Shown: positions 33,567 to 41,364 of the stretch, in pieces | How the letters are laid out: every line of letters begins with the position of its first letter | Numbering within the stretch: position 1 is the stretch's first letter | DNA from: Bacteroidales bacterium UBA3764 | Lineage (GTDB): Bacteria > Bacteroidota > Bacteroidia > Bacteroidales > UBA932 | Length of the DNA: 44,115 nt | Assembly (NCBI GenBank): GCA_002371115.1 | Contig: DFFY01000005.1 | Location: forward strand, 12,110 to 56,224 | Direction of reading: 5' to 3' | Notes under the pieces: generated by a model | The model's database searches: none | What the model was told of the DNA's origin: nothing | Seen by the model: the letters and a program-made list of their open reading frames with translations, nothing else | Program-made: the position numbers and the translations under genes

Positions 33567-35019
33567 AAAGTTCCTGCAATATGCCTTGCCTCTGCTGCTT
33601 CTGCTGTCCTGTCAGGAGCGCCGTGAGGCTCCGGCCGTCCTTTGGGGCGGCGAGATGCACAATTCCAACGCCTCCACCCCGGAGTCGATAGATGCGTCGC
33701 TGGATCTTGCCGCAAAACTTGGCTTCAATGCGGTCCTTGCGCCCGTGAGCTGGGAACTCCTGGAGCCGGAACAGGGGCAATTTGACTTTACGCTGGTGGA
33801 TTACCTGTTGAAGGCCGCCGACAAGCGCGACCTGTATCTTGGGCTGCTGTGGTTTGGCACCTGGAAAAACGGCGAGTCTTCCTACCCGCCGCTTTGGGTG
33901 AAGGCCGACACGGCTACGTACTTCCGCGCTCCTACCTGCGTGGCGGAAAAGACGGGCCCCCTTTCCCCCTTCTGTGAGGCAGCCCGTGAGGCTGATGCAA
34001 CGGCCTTCAAGGCGCTCATGGCCCATCTGAAGGCGGCCGACAAGGCCCGGAGGGTCCTTTGTGTCCAGGTGGAGAACGAAGTAGGCGTCTTTGCAGAACG
34101 CGACTTCTCTGCGGCCGGTGAAAAAGCCTGGGAGGAGAGCCCCTGGAGCCGTTCGGACGACCCGCTGGCCCCGCAGTACTTTATGGCCGAAGCCTATGCC
34201 CGTTATGTGGATTACGTTGCTGCGGCAGGAAAAGAAGCCTACGACATTCCCCTGTTCGCCAATGCCTGGCTGGCCCCCGCGGACAAAGCCTATGGCAAAT
34301 ACCCCAATGGAGGCCCGCGCGTGGCCGTTCTGGACGTCTGGAAAAAGAACGCGCCCCATCTGGACTGGCTCTCGCCGGATATCTACGGCGCCGATCTTAA
34401 AGAGATGTGCGCGGCGTACGGGGAAGGCCAGCCGCTGTTTATTCCGGAAACCAACTGCCAGGCCGGCCGCTTCTGGTATGCCCTGGGCGAGGCTGGAGCA
34501 AAAGGTGTCTTTGGCTTTGGCTACGAGGAACACTTTGGCAACCCCTATTATACGGCGGAGTGCAAGGTGATTTCCGAGATGCTGCCGCTCATCGCGGAAG
34601 GACATCCCATGCGCGGCTTTGTGCGAATAGACAAAAAAGATGCTCCGGATGCCGTGGAAACGCTTTCCCTGGGCGATTTTACGTTTAATGTCCATTGCAT
34701 TGAAGGGGAGCAAAATGCGCATGGCATCATTGTCCAGACGGCACCGGACGAATTTACCGTAGCAGGCGTGGGCGCCTGGATAGACTTTGGCCCGCAGGTC
34801 AACCTGGCCTTCTGCGAGGAAATCCGCGACGGCAGGCGCTGGCAGGTCCTTAACGGCGACGAAACCGGCCACCACAACATGCTCTACCTCCGCGGACGGC
34901 TGGACCTCCCGGCGGATGCGCCTTTCTACGGCCTCAGCTACCAGCGCCGTTTCCGCCCCGCCTATCAGGAACTCTTCAAAGTCTCCGGGATCTATAGAAT
35001 CAAATTGTACAAGCTATGA
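33559..35019 (+). CDS. GH35-like beta-galactosidase family lipoprotein with DUF5597 C-terminus
   Basis: A 486-residue lipoprotein (LLLLSC, Cys18) starting 8 bp inside the previous gene. The TIM-barrel part (about 25-345) shows KLGFNAVLAPVSWELLEPEQGQFDF, the GH clan A acid/base motif VQVENEVG (Glu174) and the nucleophile motif FIPETNCQAG (Glu297). The C-terminal part has FTVAGVGAWIDFG and matches DUF5597, the domain that follows GH35-type barrels in Bacteroidota. Relatives are beta-galactosidases or related exo-glycosidases. The lipid anchor suggests an outer-membrane position. Exact linkage specificity cannot be read. Confidence 0.83.
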   Translation: MIKKFLQYALPLLLLLSCQERREAPAVLWGGEMHNSNASTPESIDASLDLAAKLGFNAVLAPVSWELLEPEQGQFDFTLVDYLLKAADKRDLYLGLLWFGTWKNGESSYPPLWVKADTATYFRAPTCVAEKTGPLSPFCEAAREADATAFKALMAHLKAADKARRVLCVQVENEVGVFAERDFSAAGEKAWEESPWSRSDDPLAPQYFMAEAYARYVDYVAAAGKEAYDIPLFANAWLAPADKAYGKYPNGGPRVAVLDVWKKNAPHLDWLSPDIYGADLKEMCAAYGEGQPLFIPETNCQAGRFWYALGEAGAKGVFGFGYEEHFGNPYYTAECKVISEMLPLIAEGHPMRGFVRIDKKDAPDAVETLSLGDFTFNVHCIEGEQNAHGIIVQTAPDEFTVAGVGAWIDFGPQVNLAFCEEIRDGRRWQVLNGDETGHHNMLYLRGRLDLPADAPFYGLSYQRRFRPAYQELFKVSGIYRIKLYKL

Positions 35020-36434
35020 GAAAGCTCATCCTGACGTCCGTATTTCTGGCATTTTTCCTGCCTTTGAGCGCGCAGGTAGGGCCTTCCGTAACGTACGAAA
35101 AGTTCATGCAGGCGGCGCCGCCGCTCACGCAGGTGGGTGTTCTCAAGGCCGATGCTTCGCTCCGCGCGGAGCGCTGGTCTATCGGAAACGAGTGCCTGGA
35201 CAGGGATATGGCAGTGTTTGATGCGTACAAGCAGTATGTGGGGCAGCTTGGCGTTGGCTATGCCCGCATACAAAGCGGCTGGGCCAAGACCGAGAAGGAG
35301 AAAGGCAAGTACGACTTCGCCTGGTTGGATGCCATTGTGGACGGACTGCTGGAGCAGAATGTGAAGCCCTGGATGTGCCTTTGCTATGGAAACCCTCTTT
35401 ATGGCGACGGGAACACCCTTGGCAATGCCATTCCTTCTGACCTCGGGCCTTGGAAAAAGTACGTACAGGCCGTTGTAGAGCATTTCAAGGGGCGTGTGCA
35501 ATGTTATGAAGTCTGGAACGAGCCCAATATTTCCGTAAACGCCGGCCATCCCGAGCGCTATGTAAAACTTCTCAAGGCCACATCACCGGTCATCCGCCAG
35601 GCGGACCCCGATGCCTCCATTGCCGCTTTTGCCCTGGCGTCGCTGGATTATGCCTTCCTGGATGAAGCGCTGAGGGCGCTGAAACCGGGGCTCTTTGATT
35701 GTGTCACCCTTCACAAGTATTTTGAAAACCCGGACGAGGGAGACTATGATTTTCGGCTTCTGACGGACCGCATCCATGCTTTTGACGCTTCAGTCAAGGT
35801 TGTGATGGGAGAAAGCGGCTGTCCGTCCGAGCTTGGCTGGGCCCATGCCCTCAAGTTCCAGGAGTGGACGGAGTATTCCCAGGCAAAAGTCATCCTGAGG
35901 CGCATGGCCTGCGACTTTGCCCTTGGTCAGCCGTCCTCCATTTTTACCATGGTGGACCTTGTCTATCCGGACTTCCGCCAGTCTTTCGGACTGCTGTGCA
36001 CAAGTCTCAAGGGAAAGGTCATTTACAAAAAACCGTCATTTTATGCCGTAAGGAACATGGTAAATCTGCTGCCGGATGCGGTGCGGCCGGCCGAAGTATC
36101 CTTTACCGCTTCCCCCAGGGAGCCGCTGAAGGTCATCGGGCTCCAGAGAGACGGGAAACTGGTGGGCGCCATGCTGTATCTTTCCGGGGAAAAACCGTCT
36201 TCGGCCTTGGACTGGCGGCAGGCGCGCATTGCCATAGAAGGACTCAAACTTGAGGACCCTGTGCTGGTGGAGCCCATCACCGGGCGCATCTTCTCCCTGG
36301 ACCGTTACCACTACTCGCCCAACAACCCCACCCGAACCTACAGCCTCCCGGTATGGGACAGCCCGGTGTTTTTGCTGGAGCGCGGTGAAGTAAGCGTATC
36401 TTCAGCAGAGTCCGGGTGGAAAGAGGAATGGTAA
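35016..36434 (+). CDS. Clan GH-A glycoside hydrolase, GH39-like
   Basis: A 472-residue exported protein (signal FLAFFLPLSAQ), coupled by ATGA to the upstream gene. The barrel has GVGYARIQSGWAKTEKEKGKYDF, CYEVWNEPN with the acid/base Glu169, and VVMGESGCPSE with the nucleophile Glu266, which are the paired motifs of clan A retaining hydrolases. The spacing and the WNEPN/GESG context are closest to GH39 beta-xylosidase-like and related 'cellulase family' proteins. GH5 or GH51 relatives cannot be excluded. The C-terminal 120 residues look like a beta-sandwich. It probably trims oligosaccharides in the periplasm. Confidence 0.7.
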   Translation: MRKLILTSVFLAFFLPLSAQVGPSVTYEKFMQAAPPLTQVGVLKADASLRAERWSIGNECLDRDMAVFDAYKQYVGQLGVGYARIQSGWAKTEKEKGKYDFAWLDAIVDGLLEQNVKPWMCLCYGNPLYGDGNTLGNAIPSDLGPWKKYVQAVVEHFKGRVQCYEVWNEPNISVNAGHPERYVKLLKATSPVIRQADPDASIAAFALASLDYAFLDEALRALKPGLFDCVTLHKYFENPDEGDYDFRLLTDRIHAFDASVKVVMGESGCPSELGWAHALKFQEWTEYSQAKVILRRMACDFALGQPSSIFTMVDLVYPDFRQSFGLLCTSLKGKVIYKKPSFYAVRNMVNLLPDAVRPAEVSFTASPREPLKVIGLQRDGKLVGAMLYLSGEKPSSALDWRQARIAIEGLKLEDPVLVEPITGRIFSLDRYHYSPNNPTRTYSLPVWDSPVFLLERGEVSVSSAESGWKEEW

Positions 36435-36455
36435 TTAAAAAAGCCTTATCATAAA

Positions 36456-38648
36456 ATGGGGAAGGGGTTTTGCTTAATAGGTTCTGTTTCAATTACTTGT
36501 GTTTTACGCATAAGTGCGTTGCTCTTGTTCGTGTCTTGCACGCAGGTCAAGGAGATGGACGGCGGCTACCGGGAACTCACGCAGAAGGGCGGGCCGGTGC
36601 TGACTTATGTGGACATACCGCTGCTGCATGACAGCGGAAGGGTGTTCAAGGACCATAACCGCAACGGGGAACTGGACGCTTATGAAGACTGGCGGCTTGC
36701 TCCGGAGGAAAGGGCGGCCGATCTGGCGGCAAAACTCCCTCCCGAGTACCTTTCCGGCCTGATGACCATCGGCCATACAGTGAATGTGCCGGGTATTTCC
36801 TCCATGAGCGTGAGTGGCATCACGTACAATGGAAAGCCCTACGCCGAGAGCGGAGCGGAACCTTCCGACATCTGCGACCGGCTGCGCGACGCCCTGGTGA
36901 ACTTCGATACCCGGCAGGTGCTCTTGGCCCATTCCGACGGTCCCGGGACCATCGCCCGCTGGAACAACAAGGTACAGGCGCTCTGCGAAAGCCTGCCCTG
37001 GGGCATTCCCGCCCTCAACTGCACAGATCCGCGCAACGAAATCAAGGCCACCGACGAGTTCAACGCCGGCTCCGGCGGCATTTGCTCCCAGTGGCCCACC
37101 CCGCTGGGACTGGCCGCAACGTTTGACACCACCGTTGTGGCCAACTTTGCGCGCACGGTCCGGCGGGAGTACCGTGCCCTTGGCTTTGGGACGGCCCTTT
37201 CTCCCCAGGCCGACCTGGCCACGGACCCCCGTTGGCGGCGCGTACCGGGCACTTTCGGAGAAAATCCTGAGCTGGTCCGGCAGATGGCGTCGGCCTATAT
37301 CCATACCCTGCAGCCGGAGGTGAACTGCATTGTCAAGCACTGGCCGGGCGGCGGAGCAGGGGAAGGCGGCCGCGATGCGCACCTCTCCATTGGCAAATAT
37401 GCCGTGTTCCCGGGCGGACGGCTGAAGACGGCGATGGATGCTTTCTGTCTGGGCGCGGCGGGCGTAATGCCGTATTATACAGTTTCTTACGGGCAGGACC
37501 CATCCGGAGAGAATGTAGGCAACAGCTATAGCAGCTATATCATCGACACGCTCCTCAGAAAGCAATATGGGTATGAGGGTATTGTCTGCACGGACTGGGG
37601 CATTGTGGCCGATTATAACGGCAACCCGCTCACCACGGGCGGGAAATGCTATGGCGTGGAGGCGCTTACCAAGGGAGAACGCATCCTGAAGGCGCTGGAA
37701 GCCGGTGTGGACGAGTTCGGCGGGTCCGTCTTCGCTTCCTGGCTCATGGAGGCCTATCAGCTTTGGACCGACAAATATGGAGCGGCGTCGGCGCGGGCGC
37801 GCTGGGAGGCATCGGCCCGGAAAATCCTTGCCGCCTTTTTCCGCAACGGCGTTTTTGAAAACCCGTACCGGGACCCCGCCGTGGCCGTAGAAGTGCTATC
37901 GGACCCGGAAGCGCAGGTGCTGGGAGAGGAGGCCCAGCGGCGCAGCGTGGTAATGGTAAAGAACCGGGGAAGCGTGCTTCCCGTAGAACCCGGCACCAAG
38001 GTGTATGTTCCGCAGCGCAACATTCCCGGCGTGTATTCCATGACCGGCAGGCTCAAAAAAGCACCTTATGTGGGCTATTCCGTAGATACGGCCGCGGTGG
38101 CCCGGCATTATACCCTGGTCTCCCGTCCTGAGGAGGCCGATTGGGCCCTGGTGGCCATCACCGAACCGGAAGGCGGTATCGGGTACAAGGACGGCCATTA
38201 CATGCCCATCTCCTTGCAATATTCACCTTATACGGCCCAGGCGGCCCGGGCCGTATCCCTTGCCGGCGGCGACCCGGCGGAGCCGGGCACCAACCGCAGC
38301 TACAGAGGACGGCGCATTGATGTGGAAAACGCATCGGACTTAGCCCTTGTGCAGGATACCAAGGCACAGATGGGCGGAAAGCCGGTGGTGGTTCTCCTTC
38401 AGACCACCCGTCCGGTAGTAATGGAGTTTGAACCCTGGGCCGATGCCATCCTGATAGCTTTCGGGGTACGGAGCCAGGCTTTCCTGGAGCTTGTCTCCGG
38501 GGCCTATAAGCCTGTGGGCCGCCTGCCCATGCAATTCCCCGCCAACATGGAAACGGTGGAGCGGCAGCTGGAAGATGTCCCGCAGGACATGACCCCTTGG
38601 CGGGACACCGAGGGAAATACCTATGATTTTGGATTTGGTTTACTATGA
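36456..38648 (+). CDS. GH3 family beta-glycosidase
   Basis: A 730-residue exported protein with a possible lipobox (LLLFVSC, Cys28). After the signal comes an EF-hand-like loop, FKDHNRNGELDAYEDWRL (about 65-82), typical of this GH3 branch. The GH3 barrel has ALSPQADLATDPRWRR, GTFGENPE, CIVKHWPGGGAGEGGRDAH and the nucleophile motif GIVCTDWG (Asp380). The alpha/beta sandwich follows with RRSVVMVKNRGSVLPV, and the C-terminal part ends in YDFGFGL. GH3 members cleave beta-glucose, beta-xylose or similar ends. It is a diverged paralogue of the GH3 at 41365. A 21-bp gap separates it from the gene upstream, and the next gene overlaps by ATGA. Confidence 0.88.
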   Translation: MGKGFCLIGSVSITCVLRISALLLFVSCTQVKEMDGGYRELTQKGGPVLTYVDIPLLHDSGRVFKDHNRNGELDAYEDWRLAPEERAADLAAKLPPEYLSGLMTIGHTVNVPGISSMSVSGITYNGKPYAESGAEPSDICDRLRDALVNFDTRQVLLAHSDGPGTIARWNNKVQALCESLPWGIPALNCTDPRNEIKATDEFNAGSGGICSQWPTPLGLAATFDTTVVANFARTVRREYRALGFGTALSPQADLATDPRWRRVPGTFGENPELVRQMASAYIHTLQPEVNCIVKHWPGGGAGEGGRDAHLSIGKYAVFPGGRLKTAMDAFCLGAAGVMPYYTVSYGQDPSGENVGNSYSSYIIDTLLRKQYGYEGIVCTDWGIVADYNGNPLTTGGKCYGVEALTKGERILKALEAGVDEFGGSVFASWLMEAYQLWTDKYGAASARARWEASARKILAAFFRNGVFENPYRDPAVAVEVLSDPEAQVLGEEAQRRSVVMVKNRGSVLPVEPGTKVYVPQRNIPGVYSMTGRLKKAPYVGYSVDTAAVARHYTLVSRPEEADWALVAITEPEGGIGYKDGHYMPISLQYSPYTAQAARAVSLAGGDPAEPGTNRSYRGRRIDVENASDLALVQDTKAQMGGKPVVVLLQTTRPVVMEFEPWADAILIAFGVRSQAFLELVSGAYKPVGRLPMQFPANMETVERQLEDVPQDMTPWRDTEGNTYDFGFGLL

Positions 38649-40183
38649 GACGTTTCGCATTCTTTTCCATCGCCTTGACCTTTGCCTGTCTGGCCGGTGC
38701 GCAGTCCATTCCGCACCGGGCGGCGGAAGACACGGAAGGGGTGATGAGTCCGGCCTACTGGGCCCTGTGGAACGACGCGGTCCAGGAACGGATTGACGCC
38801 GACATCGAGCGTAACCGCAAAGCCGACGGCGTGGTGAAAATCCCTGGCCTCAAGCGCGGCACGCCGGTTCAGGTGGAACAGCTTTCATCGGCCTTCCTCT
38901 TTGGGGCCTCCACGTTCAACTATAATCAGTTGGGAACGCCGGAAGCGAATACCCGCTACCGGGAGCTCTTTGGAACGTTGTTCAACCGGGCCACGGTGGG
39001 GCTGTATTGGCGCGATTTCCAATGGTTCCGCACGTCGCCCATGCGCTACAAGGGCGAATTCCGCGACAGCGAGGAATACTGGAATACGTTCAAGAAGAAA
39101 CCTTTTGCCCAACCGCATTGGCGGCGTCCGGCCTCGGACCCCATTGTGGACTGGTGCGCCGCACATGGGGTAGCCGTGCACCTGCATCCCCTGGCCTGGG
39201 GCAGCGGCACCAACAATCCCCGTTGGCTGCATCAGCTGGCACCGGCCTCCGAACAGGCGCTGCTGGACTCCTTAGAAGACGTTTCCCTGTTTGAGAGCAA
39301 GGTTCCCCGGTCGGCCCGGTATGACGCCCTTTCCCCGGAGGAACTGGCCCGGCTGCTTCCCGGGTACGGGAAAGCGATAGGGGAGACCTTCGATGCCCAT
39401 GTGCAGGAGATAATCGGCCATTATAAAAACAATCCGGCAGTGACCAGTTACGATGTGGTGAACGAAAGCTGCAAGGACTGGCGCGCCGGGGTGCAGATAC
39501 CCGGAGACCTTTTCACCAAAAGCCGTTATATGCTGCTTCCCGGAGACTATACCCGCCGGACCTGGCGCATCGCGGATGAGATGATTCCGCAAACCCAGCT
39601 GAAATGCATCAACGACTATGTGGATACGGACGACTATCCCCGTCAGGTGCAGGCGCTGCTGGAGGAAGGGTACGGCGTGCAGGCCGTGGGTTCCCAGATG
39701 CACCTTTACGACCCGGACCAGTGCCGCCAGATTGCCGAAGGCGCCGCCATCCAGACACCGGAGTATGTGTGGGACCTCATGAAGCGGCTCTCTGCGCCGG
39801 GACTTCCCATTTGCATCAGTGAAATTACCATCACGGCGCCCATGGACGGGGCGCGCGGAGAAATGATCCAGGCCATCATCGCCCGGAACCTTTACCGCCT
39901 GTGGTTCAGCGCTGAGAAGATGTTTGCCATCACCTGGTGGAACCTGGTGGACGGCTGCGGCTTCCCCGGAGAGCCCTCCACCTCGGGCCTTTTCCACCGG
40001 GATATGACCCCCAAGGCTGCTTATCACGCACTTGAAGAGCTGATTCTCCACGAGTGGCGCACCCGTTTGGAGGTGAAGGCCGGTCGGGGCGGGGAAGTGC
40101 GCTGGCGTGGTTTCAAGGGAACATACCGCCTGCGGTGGAAGGACAGCCAAGGCAAGGAACAGACAGCAATTGCAGAACTATGA
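38645..40183 (+). CDS. Divergent GH10 endo-xylanase-like protein
   Basis: A 512-residue exported protein (signal TFACLAGAQ). The GH10 fold can be followed through LFGASTFNYNQLG, LFNRATVGLYWRDFQW, VHLHPLAWGSGTNNPRWL, YKNNPAVTSYDVVNES (acid/base Glu274), VQAVGSQMHL, ICISEITIT (nucleophile Glu393) and FAITWWNLVDG. The usual N-E-N-x-M-K substrate-binding stretch of classical xylanases is replaced by LYWRDFQ, and about 50 residues are inserted between barrel elements, so the protein belongs to a less studied branch. Activity on beta-1,4-xylan is likely but not certain. A short C-terminal sheet follows the barrel. Coupled by ATGA on both sides. Confidence 0.8.
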   Translation: MRRFAFFSIALTFACLAGAQSIPHRAAEDTEGVMSPAYWALWNDAVQERIDADIERNRKADGVVKIPGLKRGTPVQVEQLSSAFLFGASTFNYNQLGTPEANTRYRELFGTLFNRATVGLYWRDFQWFRTSPMRYKGEFRDSEEYWNTFKKKPFAQPHWRRPASDPIVDWCAAHGVAVHLHPLAWGSGTNNPRWLHQLAPASEQALLDSLEDVSLFESKVPRSARYDALSPEELARLLPGYGKAIGETFDAHVQEIIGHYKNNPAVTSYDVVNESCKDWRAGVQIPGDLFTKSRYMLLPGDYTRRTWRIADEMIPQTQLKCINDYVDTDDYPRQVQALLEEGYGVQAVGSQMHLYDPDQCRQIAEGAAIQTPEYVWDLMKRLSAPGLPICISEITITAPMDGARGEMIQAIIARNLYRLWFSAEKMFAITWWNLVDGCGFPGEPSTSGLFHRDMTPKAAYHALEELILHEWRTRLEVKAGRGGEVRWRGFKGTYRLRWKDSQGKEQTAIAEL

Positions 40184-41337
40184 AAAAGATAAAACTCTCC
40201 CTTTTTGTGAAGGTGCTCATCGCCATTGCGCTGGGCTCGTTGTTGGGGCTGGTGGCTCCGGAAGTGCTTGTCCGTATTTTCAAAACGTTCAACGTGCTGT
40301 TCGCGCAGCTGCTCAAATTCATTGTCCCGCTCCTGGTGCTGGGTCTGGTGACGCCGGCCATTTACGGCCTCGGGAAAGGCGCCGGAAAAATGCTGCTCTG
40401 GGTAGTGGGCGTGGCCTATGTCTCCACCGTCTGCGCCGGATTGTTTGCCTACGGGAGCGCATCGGCCTTTTTCCCGCATATCCTTGAAGTAGGGGACCTT
40501 CAGGCCGATGCTGCGTCGGCCAAGACGTTCGCTCCCTATATTGACCTGCAGATTAAACCGCTCTGTGATATGCTTACGGCGCTTTGCCTGTCGTTCATGG
40601 TAGGCATTTGCTGCATCTATATCAAGGGCGAAGCGCTCAGAAACTGGTTCAACGAGTTTGGCGAGGTGGTGAAGATGACCATCGAAAAGGCCATCATCCC
40701 CCTGATGCCCCTTTACATCTTCACCATGATGTGCGAGATGAGCGCTTCCGGGAAAATGGCCGTTGTCATGGGCACTGGGGCAAAGGTCATTGCAACCGGT
40801 GTCGTTCTTTCCATCCTTTACCTGGTGATTCAGTATGTGATTGCCGGTTCCATTGCCGGAAAAAATCCCTTCAAATGCCTCTGGAACATGTTTCCGGCCT
40901 ACCTGACCGGCTTTTCCATCTGCTCTTCGTCGGCTGTGATTCCGGTTACTACGGAGTGTACGCGCAAGAACGGCGTGTCCGAGGAGGTGGCCAATTTCGT
41001 GGTGCCGCTGTGCTCCAACGTGCACATGTGCGGCTCGGTTATCAAGCTGGCCACTACGGCCGTTGCCGTGGCGCTCATGATGGGGCAGCCCATCTCCTTC
41101 GGGCTATTCTTCAACTTCATGCTCATCCTTGCCGTTGCCACCGTGGCCTCTCCCGGCGTCATGAGCGGCGTTCTTATGGCCTCTGTGGGATTCCTGGAGA
41201 GCATGTTGGGATTCACGCCTGAGATGACGGCCCTGCTCATGGCCATCTACCTGGCCCTGGATGGCTACGGACCGGCGTGCAATGTGACGGGGGACGGCGC
41301 CATCGCTCTTGGCGTTGACCGGTTTTTTAGAAAATAG
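40180..41337 (+). CDS. Dicarboxylate/amino acid:cation symporter (DAACS family)
   Basis: A 385-residue inner-membrane transporter with about eight hydrophobic segments and two hairpin-like stretches. Family signatures: the serine-rich FSICSSSAVIPVTTECTRKN, GVSEEVANFVVPLCSN, and the final ALDGYGPACNVTGDGAIALGVD. In place of the usual NMDG of glutamate/aspartate carriers it has NVHMCGS, which fits a Bacteroidota sub-branch with an H-x-x-G motif and an unknown substrate. The frame is open upstream within the xylanase gene, but the ATG at 40180 overlaps that stop (ATGA) and starts the first membrane helix. It may take up a charged breakdown product, such as an organic or uronic acid, released by the locus. 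Confidence 0.88.
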   Translation: MKKIKLSLFVKVLIAIALGSLLGLVAPEVLVRIFKTFNVLFAQLLKFIVPLLVLGLVTPAIYGLGKGAGKMLLWVVGVAYVSTVCAGLFAYGSASAFFPHILEVGDLQADAASAKTFAPYIDLQIKPLCDMLTALCLSFMVGICCIYIKGEALRNWFNEFGEVVKMTIEKAIIPLMPLYIFTMMCEMSASGKMAVVMGTGAKVIATGVVLSILYLVIQYVIAGSIAGKNPFKCLWNMFPAYLTGFSICSSSAVIPVTTECTRKNGVSEEVANFVVPLCSNVHMCGSVIKLATTAVAVALMMGQPISFGLFFNFMLILAVATVASPGVMSGVLMASVGFLESMLGFTPEMTALLMAIYLALDGYGPACNVTGDGAIALGVDRFFRK

Positions 41338-41340
41338 TTT

Positions 41341-41348
41341 TATCTTTG
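41341..41348 (+). promoter_or_regulatory. Possible internal -7 promoter box before the second GH3
   Basis: TATCTTTG matches the Bacteroidota -7 consensus and lies 16 bp before the GH3 start codon. The only upstream candidate (GTTG, 41314-41317) is 23 nt away, which is longer than usual. A weak internal promoter is possible. Confidence 0.35.
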
Positions 41349-41364
41349 AAGAAAAAATACGTTC

